A DNA stretch of 49,930 nt from Candidatus Hodarchaeum mangrovi (lineage in GTDB: Archaea > Asgardarchaeota > Heimdallarchaeia > Hodarchaeales > Hodarchaeaceae): assembly GCA_016839515.1 (NCBI GenBank), contig JAEOUE010000198.1, positions 1 to 49,930 of the forward strand. Reading direction: 5' to 3'. Below, one piece after another: positions 7,652 through 17,239 of this stretch. The notes beneath the pieces were generated by a model, which was not told the origin of the DNA, made no database searches, and saw only the letters and a program-made list of their open reading frames with translations. The translations under genes and the position numbers were made by a program. How positions within the stretch are numbered: the stretch's first letter is position 1; the number at the start of each line of letters is the position of its first letter.

Positions 7652-9202
7652 ATGTTTCGTATTTTGATTGCTGGGATAGTTATGAGAATTAATAGTCTTC
7701 TAAATGGCTATTGTCGGAAAGTTGGCCCTATTTTGATGGTTCTTTTACCTTTAATCATATTATACTTTATGATTTTAGGTAATTTTCTTCCTACAGCTAA
7801 TGAAATGAAAATAGCAGCCCTTTTCTGGACCTTATTGCTTCTTAATGCATTTTCTTATTTAATTAATGGTTTATTCATACGAAGGAGCTTCAAAACAGAA
7901 ACACGAATGAAAGCAGAAGCAGGATTCCCTGTTGACAGTTTAGAAGGATATAGTGCCGTAACTAACTTTACAACCCAAGTACTATTGAATTCAACGATTA
8001 TTGCTCTTGTTATCTTTCTTTCATGGATTCTTATCTTAATTGTTGTATTAGTTATTCCATTTTTACAGGTTAATGAGGATATAAATACCCTAGTCACACA
8101 AATCCTTGGACAAGACTTCTCAGCTATAGAGGGAGTAATTCTTAGGCCTATTTTGATATTTAGTGCCATTGGGTTAGTTTTAATAGCTATCGGGATTTTA
8201 TTACTCCTTAAAATACCAGAAAAACCCAGTTTTGAAGTTGGTGCGTTTTTAAAATTCTATTATCCTCAACAGACCCCAATCATCTTGGATAATCTACTCA
8301 GTGACGCAATTTTAGCCTTTTTAGACCCAATAACAAAAATGCACTTTGATGAATGGACAGAGCTTATTGATAAGTCATTGAATGTCAATTATGAACCAGA
8401 AGTAGAAAAAAAGACTCGTGTTGAACGAGCCCGTGAAAAAATTTTATTATTATTCTATATTAAACAACGAATGCCTTTATTACTTACAGAAGAGGTTTTT
8501 CTCAAAGAATTGCTAGAAGTTATCTCCTCATCACAAATGCCTGAATTCTTAGCAGGAGGAACCTCTGGTATAAATCTATTGATTTTAAATGATATTTTTA
8601 ACCAACTCACTCCAAGAATTCCTGAAATCTTCAAAATGATTGATCGATTAATTATTGAACTAACAGATAATTTAGGAGAATTTTTAGGAAATAATGACAT
8701 TTGGGCTAATATTGCTGCTCCTGAAAAAGTTGTGGGAAATGAAAACCCGTTCCGAATTTTGTCTTTCACCCTGAATAAAGATGTATCTCTCTATTCAAAT
8801 AGAAAAAGATCTTTAAATTTTCAATTATCTGCTCCCACAAATCATTATATGGAAAACCTCAACATTTCTTTAGCTGCTGATGAAGCTGAAGACTTTCTAA
8901 TTGACAAAATACCCCTTCCTTTTATCTCGGAGGGGAGTCAGGATATTCTTGGATTATTGACCCGAATTTTGCAAATTGGAGATGCAGTTTGGTTCACTGT
9001 TGAACGAAAATCATTCGATTCCCATCTTTTTCATCTGGCTATTAACGAGGGTGCACGAGGAAGTATTTTTGGTGAAACGATTGCAATTAATGTTACACGT
9101 GATTTAATGTTCTATATTCGTACTTATGGTGGTAAATTAAGTGCCCTTTCGGGACTCCTACTCCCCATAGGATCAATAATTCTCCAATATCTATTACCTT
9201 GA
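7652..9202 (+). CDS. Uncharacterised membrane protein with large cytoplasmic part
   Basis: The 516-residue protein has about four hydrophobic helices within residues 20-190, a soluble region of about 300 residues, and a final hydrophobic segment at the C-terminus (SGLLLPIGSIILQYLL). Within the soluble part, residues about 260-310 are helical and leucine-rich. Residues 370-500 look beta-rich and contain a glycine-rich stretch. I do not recognise the family and see no catalytic motif. Stand-alone gene; ATG 7652 is preceded by AGGAT. It ends 24 bases from the convergent arginine decarboxylase gene. Confidence 0.6.
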   Translation: MFRILIAGIVMRINSLLNGYCRKVGPILMVLLPLIILYFMILGNFLPTANEMKIAALFWTLLLLNAFSYLINGLFIRRSFKTETRMKAEAGFPVDSLEGYSAVTNFTTQVLLNSTIIALVIFLSWILILIVVLVIPFLQVNEDINTLVTQILGQDFSAIEGVILRPILIFSAIGLVLIAIGILLLLKIPEKPSFEVGAFLKFYYPQQTPIILDNLLSDAILAFLDPITKMHFDEWTELIDKSLNVNYEPEVEKKTRVERAREKILLLFYIKQRMPLLLTEEVFLKELLEVISSSQMPEFLAGGTSGINLLILNDIFNQLTPRIPEIFKMIDRLIIELTDNLGEFLGNNDIWANIAAPEKVVGNENPFRILSFTLNKDVSLYSNRKRSLNFQLSAPTNHYMENLNISLAADEAEDFLIDKIPLPFISEGSQDILGLLTRILQIGDAVWFTVERKSFDSHLFHLAINEGARGSIFGETIAINVTRDLMFYIRTYGGKLSALSGLLLPIGSIILQYLLP

Positions 9203-9226
9203 ATCAACAATGAAATAATCTCTTTA

Positions 9227-10960
9227 TTAACGATTCCATGAGTCCTTAGCATAAGAGGTCTTTATCAAGGTGTATTCCTCATCAGGAATTCTAAATCCAA
9301 CTTTTGCTAATATATTTGATGTGCTCTCACTTGAAGAAATCCATCGAATTTTCCAGCCATCATGATTTAAACGAATCTCAACATCAGGAAGGTTACCCAA
9401 GAGATTGTGATCAAATTGGATAATATCTTGATAGGCTCCTGTCAATGCAATTGCTAGATATGATTCATTCAATCCATTAACATTCGCAACAGGTATTCCC
9501 TGTAACTCTTGAGGTTCAGGGAAGCTTAAAAGAAAATTATCATTTGTATGGAAAAGTTTTTTGTTTCTTTTTGTTAAGAATCGGTTCATTTCCCCGTCAG
9601 AATCACATGTAATATCTACTAAACGAAGTAACGTCTCTGGAGGGAAGTTAAGAAATTCAATAGGAAATATTGGAAAATATTGATTCACTAAAACATAGTC
9701 ACAGGCACTGTTAAACACAGAGAAATTTCCTATTGCAAATTTTGATGCGACGATTAATAATTCATTTACTTGAGGTTCCTGAAGAATTTTTGTAATTTGG
9801 GCTGAATCAAAATGCTTAATTATCTTTTCTCTGAATTTTAGTCTTAAAAAACCAATTAAGTGTTCATGATTCTTCAATTCGACCATGTTTTTACATTTAC
9901 TAGTTACTTCAATATCAAAATCTTTGAAATTCTTGTACAATAACATGAAGTCATCTAAAGATTGAATAGAATCAATTTTTTTCTTCCAACTGTAATAATT
10001 TTTCCCTAATACTTCTCCTTGAGGGTAAATATCTTTAATTTCAAGAATTTGTACCAAAACTAATGATGAAAGTGCAGTAATTCCCCTACCTACTTCAATT
10101 AGAATATTAGGATGGGTATTCTCTTCAATATTTGAAATGATTCCTTTAACTATATTTTGAACATAAAATTCTATAGTATCTGGTTCTTGTACAGTAACTA
10201 GACCTTCATAATCAATTGGGAGTCCTCCTCCAAAATTTAAGGTTTGAAGGTTATCATAACCTTCTTTTCTTAGAAAGGTATAATAAGATGTAAGATATTC
10301 AGCTAACGCCTTAAAATCAGTTAATGAAGTGATTTGTGATCCAATATGAGCATGAAGAGCAAATAATATGTTTTTCTTTTTCTTGGATATAAGAAAATTA
10401 AGAATTTCATCCAGTTCAGCGATAGATAAACCGAATTTAGAGTCTCTACCCGATGAGTGAGCCCAATGCCCTGAAACTGGAATATAGGGCTTTAAACGTA
10501 AACAAATTTTTGAGTTAAAATCAGGATCAATTTTATATAATGTTTCAAGTTCTCGAAGTGTTTCAATCGATATAAGGATATTCCATCCCTCATTTAGTTT
10601 TCTTAACGCAAGTCCTAAATAATCCTCATCTTTAACACCATTGCAAACAATAAGATGTTCCCTCTTCTCTTTTAGAGCTTCGAGAGTTATAATAAATTCA
10701 GCTTTAGTTCCAGCTTCTAGCCCATACTGAATAATTTTTGAATCTAAAACGGTTTTAATTGCATGGGCTTGTTGATTAACCTTTATGGGGTAAACTGCGT
10801 GGAACTTACCCTGATACTTAAATTCATTAAAATTTCTATTAAATGAGGACACAATTTTTTCAATCTGATATTCAACCAATTGAGGAATTCTCAAAGTCAA
10901 TGAGGGTGCTTGTGTAATATCTCCTAATTGCTCCTTGATTTGTGTATAGACTGTTTCCAA
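9227..10960 (-). CDS. speA: Biosynthetic arginine decarboxylase (SpeA type), main open part
   Basis: SpeA is a PLP enzyme of the alanine-racemase-fold class that converts arginine to agmatine for polyamine synthesis. The open frame shows the PLP lysine (AVYPIKVNQQ, K60 of this frame), LKPYIPVSGHW, the LHAHIGSQ barrel strand, FGGGLPIDYEG, the IEVGRGITA phosphate-site segment and CDSDGEM near the C-terminus. Bacterial-type SpeA is unusual in archaea, most of which use pyruvoyl-type decarboxylases, so lateral origin is likely. The frame is short (577 against about 630-660). Its missing N-terminus is encoded directly upstream but separated by a TGA (see 10961-11107). The first codon of the uninterrupted frame is TTG. 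Confidence 0.85.
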   Translation of the reverse strand: METVYTQIKEQLGDITQAPSLTLRIPQLVEYQIEKIVSSFNRNFNEFKYQGKFHAVYPIKVNQQAHAIKTVLDSKIIQYGLEAGTKAEFIITLEALKEKREHLIVCNGVKDEDYLGLALRKLNEGWNILISIETLRELETLYKIDPDFNSKICLRLKPYIPVSGHWAHSSGRDSKFGLSIAELDEILNFLISKKKKNILFALHAHIGSQITSLTDFKALAEYLTSYYTFLRKEGYDNLQTLNFGGGLPIDYEGLVTVQEPDTIEFYVQNIVKGIISNIEENTHPNILIEVGRGITALSSLVLVQILEIKDIYPQGEVLGKNYYSWKKKIDSIQSLDDFMLLYKNFKDFDIEVTSKCKNMVELKNHEHLIGFLRLKFREKIIKHFDSAQITKILQEPQVNELLIVASKFAIGNFSVFNSACDYVLVNQYFPIFPIEFLNFPPETLLRLVDITCDSDGEMNRFLTKRNKKLFHTNDNFLLSFPEPQELQGIPVANVNGLNESYLAIALTGAYQDIIQFDHNLLGNLPDVEIRLNHDGWKIRWISSSESTSNILAKVGFRIPDEEYTLIKTSYAKDSWNR

Positions 10961-11107
10961 GATTGTTTTAATTGAAATGATTTGTCCTTGAATTTTTAAA
11001 CATAATTCCCCTTTTTCATTAATATCTAGAAAATGAAACTCTCTAAAATTTTTGCCAATACCATAGAGAGCTCATGAGTCTTCTATTGTCCAATTTATCT
11101 CATTCAC
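10961..11107 (-). pseudogene. speA: N-terminal part of speA upstream of an in-frame TGA
   Basis: In frame with the decarboxylase, codons run from a GTG at 11107-11105 through NEINWTIEDS, then TGA at 11074-11072, then ALYGIGKNF, FLDINEKGELCLKI and on into the 10960 frame. From memory of the family, bacterial SpeA proteins begin W-x-IEDS-x-ELY...INDKGH, so both sides of the TGA are genuine SpeA sequence and the stop replaces one residue. No ATG, GTG or TTG lies between the TGA and the TTG at 10960. The gene is either damaged, miscalled at one base, read through, or translated from a late start. Confidence 0.7.
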
Positions 11108-11300
11108 CTAGAGTTTTCCCACCAAAATTTTCAAATGTCCTTAATTTCTATTTAATTTCTATCCTTTAAAAGATCTAGGTTTCCCGAGTTCTACATTGAA
11201 AGAATTTAAAAGATGGACCTCTCTTTCTGAAAGTAGAACTTCTCCTTTAAGAGAATTTAAATGATAAAATTAAGATGGAATTTCTATAAGAGGGCATTAA

Positions 11301-14069
11301 ATGAAGATAAGTCAAAAATTACTCATCACCTTTATTACTTTATTAATTATTCCAGTATCGATCCTTGCCATATTGAGTGGAATACAGATCATTTTACTTA
11401 GTGAAGAAAACTCTAATGATTCAGCAAAGGCACTCAAGACAGACTCATTAGAACAATTACAACGAATGGTACAAGATGAAGGTATTTTTGTAAATGAAAC
11501 CTTTAAACAATGGATTTCTGAGGTAAAAATGCTTGATAATTATACTGAGGTATTATTCAATAATGAAATTAATATTACTCCCCAACACACTTATTATTGG
11601 GATAAGGTTCTTGAGAATACGAATTCAGGGCTGGTTGTCCCAGGGCTAATAAATAATTATAATTATGATCCCCCGGAAATATCTTGGGATGTAAGCTGTT
11701 ATTTTCTACCAAGAGAATATGCACCAACCCCAGCAAATCCATTCGATTTAAGTCTGAAGATGCAAACAATTTTGAATGCCTCTTCAAATATGGATAATGC
11801 GTTTAAGTCCCTTCATGCGGCGAATACTAATTATGTTTGGATTTATGCTGGATTTGAAGGAGAAGGGCATCTCTTTAGGAATTACCCCTATAATAATTTA
11901 GAATATTTCTTAGATTATTATGATGACGGAACAGATTATGATCCTTTACAAGAAGAATGGTATACTACTGCTACTACTCTTCTCAATGAGACAGCTAGTG
12001 CCTTTATAAGTCCTTATTGGGATCCAGCGGTAGGTTTGATTATTTCTATCACTCGTCCTATGCGTTATCAAAATGGAACGTTATTTGGCGTTGTTGGCGC
12101 AGATATTACGATTACTTCAATAGTTGAAGAAGTCCTAGGAATATCCTTCTTGGATAATGGTTATGCCTTTCTTTTGGGGAGTGATGGGTCTGTTATTGCG
12201 CATCCTGAGTTGGATCAAGAGGCAGAAGAACTTCCTTCAATAGGTGAATTAGAATTCATAAATATGGATGAACAAAATTCGTTTGAAAGTTCAATAGTTT
12301 CTAAAATGACACAGGGTTTATCAGGAACAGATTCTTTTCTTAAGAACGGAAAATCTTGGTTTATTTCCTATGCACCAATTACAGTAGCAGGTTATTCCTT
12401 AGGTATTATGGTTCCTGAATCAGACATCATTGCTTCTGCTGTACAAGTTAGGGAAACAATTTCAGGATTAACAGTTCAACAAACATTTCTTTTTGCAGTA
12501 ATTCTAATCATAATTCTCACGTTAGTAGTAGTTGTGGGATCCATTATCTCAAATCGTATTGTACAACCAGTCAACGAATTAACTCGTATGGTGAATTTCA
12601 TAGCAGAAGGAGATCTATCACGGGATTTAAGAAGTAGTGCTTCTTCCATGGGAAAAGAGGTGGCTACGTTACATTCAGCCTTTGATAATTTATTAACTTC
12701 CTTACGGTTTGGAAATACAGATTATTATCGTGGTGACTTGAAACGAGCATATCAGAATTATAAGAAAGCACATGAACTATTTACAACTACAAAGAATGAA
12801 AGAGGAATTGCAATAGCTACAAATAATTTAGGAAACATTTATCGTGCATGGGGAGATTTCGATAAGGCAAAAGAAGCATACTTTGAAGCCATTCGGATAG
12901 GAGATATTCAAAAAGATAAAAGAGGATTAGCATCACGATTTAACAATTTAGGGATACTCTATCTAGATAAGAAAGACTATAAATTAGCTTTACAGATGCT
13001 TGAAACTGCTAAACAGTATGATGAAGAGACTTCAAATGTCAAAGGATTAATCACACGATTAGGAAATATTGGTATTGTCTACGAACGATTAGAAGACAAA
13101 AACAAAGCTGAAAAATTCTTTAAGGAGGCAATGAACCTAGCAGAAAAGAATAATGACACCCGAGGACTGGCAAATACCTATCTCACCTATGCAATTTTCT
13201 TTATGGGACAGGGTAAGTATAAAGAATCATTGGAATACTTATTAAAATCCTTTGATTTAGCAAAATCTATTGATGATGTCCGATTAGCATTGCATTGTTT
13301 AGAACGTTTAAGTACAGCCTATGAAGAACTAGATCAGCCCACAGATAGTCATAAAGCCAGAATTAGTGCTGAAATGATCCGAAAAAAGATTATGCATCCA
13401 AAGATGGCGTTGTTTGTCCTTGACTATAGTGGATCAATGGAAGGACAAAAAATCCGTTCAGCTGTTCGCGGAGCAACAAAGCTCTTCGAAGGTCAAATAA
13501 ATCCTCAAGATAAAGTTGGAATAGTAATCTTCAATAATCAATCAAGGACAATTTTACCCTTGACACAAGTTGAAGGGAATGAAAAGAATATACTACGGAA
13601 GATCAAAGAATTAAGATATCCAAGTGGTATGACAGCTTTTTATGATGCTCTAGGAGATGCACTAAACTTTCTGAATAAAGAGAAAGGTAATGAGCAAAAA
13701 TGGCTAATTGCTTTAACAGACGGTGAGGATAATTCCAGTGAACGCTTCTCTATATTACGTCATGGTCGAAGAACTTTTGAATTTTTTACAAAATTATCAG
13801 AGAAAATTGGAGTAAAAGCTACTTCAATTCCTGATTTTATTGATGAAAATCTATTAACTATTAATATTGCCATTGTAGGCGTAGGTGAGGAAGTAAGAAG
13901 AATTGCCAGGCCCTTACAAGAATTATGTAATGCTACTCCACGGGGTAGATATATAGATGTTTCAAAACCAAGTACCCAAATAGAAAGAGCTATTGAGGAA
14001 GCATTCGAGGAGATTAAAGATGCAATCGGACAGGTTGACGTTGAAGGATTTGATGTGAGTGAGGACTAA
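11301..14069 (+). CDS. Cache-HAMP-TPR-VWA transmembrane receptor-like protein
   Basis: Domains of the 922-residue protein in order: membrane helix (residues about 7-30); double Cache extracytoplasmic sensor (about 40-385, with W-x-x-P-Y-x-D-like and ITRPM strands); membrane helix (about 394-416); HAMP linker (about 417-470); roughly five TPRs (473-690, G-D-F-D-K-A-K-E-A-Y pattern); and a von Willebrand A domain (698-900) with complete MIDAS: DYSGS, threonine in GMTAFYDAL, and LTDGEDN. Cache domains bind small ligands outside the cell. VWA MIDAS sites bind protein partners through metal. It would relay an external signal to an intracellular adhesion or chaperone-like module instead of a kinase or methyl-accepting domain. 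AGAGGG precedes the ATG. Confidence 0.8.
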   Translation: MKISQKLLITFITLLIIPVSILAILSGIQIILLSEENSNDSAKALKTDSLEQLQRMVQDEGIFVNETFKQWISEVKMLDNYTEVLFNNEINITPQHTYYWDKVLENTNSGLVVPGLINNYNYDPPEISWDVSCYFLPREYAPTPANPFDLSLKMQTILNASSNMDNAFKSLHAANTNYVWIYAGFEGEGHLFRNYPYNNLEYFLDYYDDGTDYDPLQEEWYTTATTLLNETASAFISPYWDPAVGLIISITRPMRYQNGTLFGVVGADITITSIVEEVLGISFLDNGYAFLLGSDGSVIAHPELDQEAEELPSIGELEFINMDEQNSFESSIVSKMTQGLSGTDSFLKNGKSWFISYAPITVAGYSLGIMVPESDIIASAVQVRETISGLTVQQTFLFAVILIIILTLVVVVGSIISNRIVQPVNELTRMVNFIAEGDLSRDLRSSASSMGKEVATLHSAFDNLLTSLRFGNTDYYRGDLKRAYQNYKKAHELFTTTKNERGIAIATNNLGNIYRAWGDFDKAKEAYFEAIRIGDIQKDKRGLASRFNNLGILYLDKKDYKLALQMLETAKQYDEETSNVKGLITRLGNIGIVYERLEDKNKAEKFFKEAMNLAEKNNDTRGLANTYLTYAIFFMGQGKYKESLEYLLKSFDLAKSIDDVRLALHCLERLSTAYEELDQPTDSHKARISAEMIRKKIMHPKMALFVLDYSGSMEGQKIRSAVRGATKLFEGQINPQDKVGIVIFNNQSRTILPLTQVEGNEKNILRKIKELRYPSGMTAFYDALGDALNFLNKEKGNEQKWLIALTDGEDNSSERFSILRHGRRTFEFFTKLSEKIGVKATSIPDFIDENLLTINIAIVGVGEEVRRIARPLQELCNATPRGRYIDVSKPSTQIERAIEEAFEEIKDAIGQVDVEGFDVSED

Positions 14070-14082
14070 GGAGGTATAAACA

Positions 14083-15567
14083 ATGGTACGAAGTATAAGG
14101 GAAAATATTGTGATTAGCTTTGCAGTATTCAGTTTAATTTCATTAGTCCTAGTTGGTGGGCTTTCATTAATTTTTATTAGTCTCATTGGGCAAACTACAA
14201 CGGTAATGAGTACTGATGCTTTAAAAACCCAGATAAAAGATAATATTGAACAAACTGCAGAACAAAATGCCTTAGTTATTAATCGAAAATTATCCAATGC
14301 AGAAGCCATGGTCAACGCAATGGCTGAGGAATGTGAAAACCTCTTCCGGCCTACCTCACCATATAATTATCGGCGTAGCTACTATGATTACTTTTTCGAA
14401 TATGATCGGGGTTTACAGAATTTTCCGAATGGGACCTATCTTGATCCATATTATGGAGTATATTTGTCCTGGGATTATTCTAGCTTTTATTTCCCAGGTT
14501 CTAGTAGTAGCAACTATTTGACTCTATTAGAGGCTGATAGCCAACTTAATGACACAGTAAGCCGTACTGCTAATATGGATGTCATTTTCAAACTGATACA
14601 TATTAATATGCCGGAAATACGATGGTTATACATTGCCTTTGAACACGAGAACTTATTTATTAATTATCCGGGCTCTGTCGTTGGTGGCACTGATATTGAA
14701 CGACAAACGGATCCATTTACTGCTACTGAAGAGGACTGGTACACAGAAGTTCGAAATGGATTTGGAAATATAGTTTTTACTGCCCCGTATTTTGACCCTA
14801 TAGATGGTGCATTATTAATTACAATTGGGAAAGCGATTTACCATCCTGGGAATCAGAATTTGCTTGGATGTATTTTTGCAGATATAACAATTGAGAGTAT
14901 TAAGGAAAAGATTATTGATATTACTATACTTGAAACAGGGTATGCAGTATTAATACAACAATCTGGATTAGTGGTTGCTCATCCTGAATGGACGGCAATA
15001 AACCCTAATGTTGATCTTCCTTCAATTGAAGAAGTTGAGATCAACTTTGATGGAAGTCCTTCGTTATTACTTGGACATTTAACAGTTATTACCAGTGGAG
15101 AATCTGGAGTTGTTGAATATGTTCGTAATACTCAAGCACGATATATCGCATTTGCTCCTGTTGGAAAAGGAGATTATATCTGTTTAATAGTTGTCCCAGT
15201 CAGTGAAGCAATTGCCTCCGTTGCACCTCTTCAAAATAGAATTGAAACAGCGACTCTCAGTGCGTTAATACAAGTAGTAACTATCATTGCCATCGCCGTA
15301 GTTGCTTCATTATCAATTGGAATATGGTTGTCTAATAGAATTATCAGGCCGATCACAAAGTTGACTAATATTGCTTCGAAAATGGCTACTGATAAAATTC
15401 GTGAGGATATTCTTGGAGAACTTGATATTCAAATAGATAAAGAGCTAGAGGCTCAAGAGGACGAAGTTGGTGATTTAACTCGAGCTTTTAAGGGAATGTT
15501 ATCCACTCTAAAAACTGAAACAAAGAAAGATCAAAAGGGACTTGATGATTCATTCTGGGATACCTAG
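14083..15567 (+). CDS. Cache-HAMP membrane protein without output domain
   Basis: The 494-residue product has an N-terminal membrane helix (about 15-35), a double Cache sensor region (about 60-385), a second membrane helix (about 390-415), and a HAMP segment (NRIIRPITKLTNIA) followed by an acidic helix ending at the stop. It begins 13 bases after the VWA receptor with an AGGAGG site, so both are co-translated. The layout matches the first 470 residues of its neighbour, implying duplication. Lacking any effector, it may pair with the neighbour through the HAMP coiled coil, or recruit a separate partner. Confidence 0.78.
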   Translation: MVRSIRENIVISFAVFSLISLVLVGGLSLIFISLIGQTTTVMSTDALKTQIKDNIEQTAEQNALVINRKLSNAEAMVNAMAEECENLFRPTSPYNYRRSYYDYFFEYDRGLQNFPNGTYLDPYYGVYLSWDYSSFYFPGSSSSNYLTLLEADSQLNDTVSRTANMDVIFKLIHINMPEIRWLYIAFEHENLFINYPGSVVGGTDIERQTDPFTATEEDWYTEVRNGFGNIVFTAPYFDPIDGALLITIGKAIYHPGNQNLLGCIFADITIESIKEKIIDITILETGYAVLIQQSGLVVAHPEWTAINPNVDLPSIEEVEINFDGSPSLLLGHLTVITSGESGVVEYVRNTQARYIAFAPVGKGDYICLIVVPVSEAIASVAPLQNRIETATLSALIQVVTIIAIAVVASLSIGIWLSNRIIRPITKLTNIASKMATDKIREDILGELDIQIDKELEAQEDEVGDLTRAFKGMLSTLKTETKKDQKGLDDSFWDT

Positions 15568-15578
15568 ATCTTTTCCAG

Positions 15579-15587
15579 TTTTTTTTT
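15579..15587 (+). terminator. T9 run, likely archaeal terminator
   Basis: Nine consecutive T lie 12 bases after the stop of the Cache-HAMP gene. Archaeal RNA polymerase ends at such T-runs without a hairpin. It separates the receptor operon from the convergent propeller gene. Confidence 0.55.
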
Positions 15588-15636
15588 CATTAGAATTAAT
15601 TGAAATTTACATTGAACCTAATTTTTCTTTACAAAA

Positions 15637-16941
15637 TTATTGTAGTAATGAAAATTCGTTTGCATAACAGAATGGACATTCAACATAGCCAACTGATTCT
15701 CTTTCGGTGTAACACTTCTCACAAAGGAATCTTAAACAGGCTTTACACTGATGATGAGATTCTAACACCGATTTAAGCTCGTTACATGACATACAGAAGA
15801 ATTTATCAGTTGAAATTATTAATAAGTCATCGAGCGCGATATCAGGGGTTCCATACATGTCAATTCTTCCCCCTAACTGTCCACTGCTTTGAAATGCAAG
15901 AATATCTGTATAAAAATCATTATAAGAAATAGGATAATTCGTAGAATCAACATATTTTCTGTGGAGTCGTGAAATTGGTATCCCAGATACTCCAAAGCTC
16001 CTAGATAATTCTAATATTAATGGACGTAACTCAATAAGATCTACACCTGCTTTAACAAGCTGAGATTTGCTAATAACCTTTCCATCCGGATCTATTAATT
16101 GTACAATCACACGATAGATAGAAATAGTTCCTTTTTTAGTCAATATAACGAGAGAATCGTTTTCAGAGTCAAATAATTTCCCTGTTACAATAATTCGTAT
16201 TCGTTCAGCATCTTCATACTCATAAAGAAGTGCTGGTTCTCCAGTTAGAATCCAAATCGAAATTTTATTATCAAATGATGTAACTAGGAAACGATGAATA
16301 CCCAAAGCTAGTAGAGTTCCGCGAGAAATTTTCCTTCCTAGAGTATAACTTTGTTCTATTTTGCCACGAAGATTTAATATATGTACTTTACCATCCTGCT
16401 CCATAATAATTGCTTTATTCTTTCTGTCAGACTCAAAAGTACCAATTATTGCACTAGAAATTCGTGAAGGAAAAGTTTTTCGCCATAAAACAGAGCCATT
16501 ACTCGTTAAGAGAATAGCAGTATTGGCTTGGGCTATAACAAGCGCTTCTGATTCTTTATCATCCTCAAAATCCCCTAAAGAAATACTTTTTATGGAATCA
16601 CCTAAATCAGTTGCCCAAACTAGTTTACCTGAAGTATTAATAACACGAACCAAGCCATCCAAACCCCCTGAAATTAAATTTTTACCTTTAATGCTTCCAA
16701 TTGCTAAGCAGGTAAACTGGGTTGACCAATCCAGAGATGATTCCTTAGTACCATCAGGACTAATAATATGAAGCTTATCATCATAACAACTCAAAACGAT
16801 TTGAGGTAATTCCTTAGTTATTTTCCCAATAGTGATAGCATAACAATCAGAGGGTGGCGAAAAGAATGAAACCTTTTCTAATTTAACTTGATAATCCTTT
16901 AAAGAGGATTTTATTGAATAATCTGCCATAATTGGATTCAT
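15637..16941 (-). CDS. Beta-propeller protein with C-terminal RING-like zinc finger
   Basis: Residues about 15-285 of 434 form repeats of four strands of the WD40/PQQ type (for example LISGGLDGLVRVINTSGKLVWATDLG). Residues about 300-378 look like a winged helix (ISYNDFYTDILAFQSSGQLGG). Residues 383-425 hold eight cysteines: C383-x2-C386-x12-C399-x2-C402-x4-C407-x2-C410-x11-C422-x2-C425. This is a cross-brace spacing like RING/Ssl1-type fingers, with H396 and H397 nearby. RING fingers often bind E2 enzymes, so an E3-like role is conceivable given the E1/E2 genes 20 kb away. That link is inference. A Ssl1-like structural finger is the alternative. No signal peptide. Confidence 0.7.
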   Translation of the reverse strand: MNPIMADYSIKSSLKDYQVKLEKVSFFSPPSDCYAITIGKITKELPQIVLSCYDDKLHIISPDGTKESSLDWSTQFTCLAIGSIKGKNLISGGLDGLVRVINTSGKLVWATDLGDSIKSISLGDFEDDKESEALVIAQANTAILLTSNGSVLWRKTFPSRISSAIIGTFESDRKNKAIIMEQDGKVHILNLRGKIEQSYTLGRKISRGTLLALGIHRFLVTSFDNKISIWILTGEPALLYEYEDAERIRIIVTGKLFDSENDSLVILTKKGTISIYRVIVQLIDPDGKVISKSQLVKAGVDLIELRPLILELSRSFGVSGIPISRLHRKYVDSTNYPISYNDFYTDILAFQSSGQLGGRIDMYGTPDIALDDLLIISTDKFFCMSCNELKSVLESHHQCKACLRFLCEKCYTERESVGYVECPFCYANEFSLLQ

Positions 16942-17239
16942 TCCAACAAAAGAGAAATTAATCTCTATTTAATTCGTTAATTTATTACGATATCACTTAA
17001 ACTAATCGATTACAGAAATTCATTGATGATAATTTCCCTATTCTCTTAACTACACTTAATCCCTAAAAGCCAACCTTTTACTTTATTTAGTTTAAATCTA
17101 AAATAATGCACATAATCTCCAGTTTTTTGTCTCTAAATTTAACTTATTCCAATCTTTGAGAAAATTGCATCCAAGATTACCCTTATAAATTAGCTAAATA
17201 CATTTAATTTGGATATTATTCCAATGATGTAGATTGAAA
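16942..17239. other. Divergent intergenic region
   Basis: No open frame of note. It contains the promoters of the propeller gene (leftwards) and the short peptide gene at 17240 (rightwards). For the latter, an AT-rich stretch around 17190-17215 is the only candidate TATA region. I see no repeat or RNA gene. Confidence 0.4.

Noticed and set aside
11072..11074. Selenocysteine at the SpeA TGA
   Set aside because: The position is not a catalytic or Cys site in SpeA and no SECIS-like element was evident, so damage, error or read-through is more likely.
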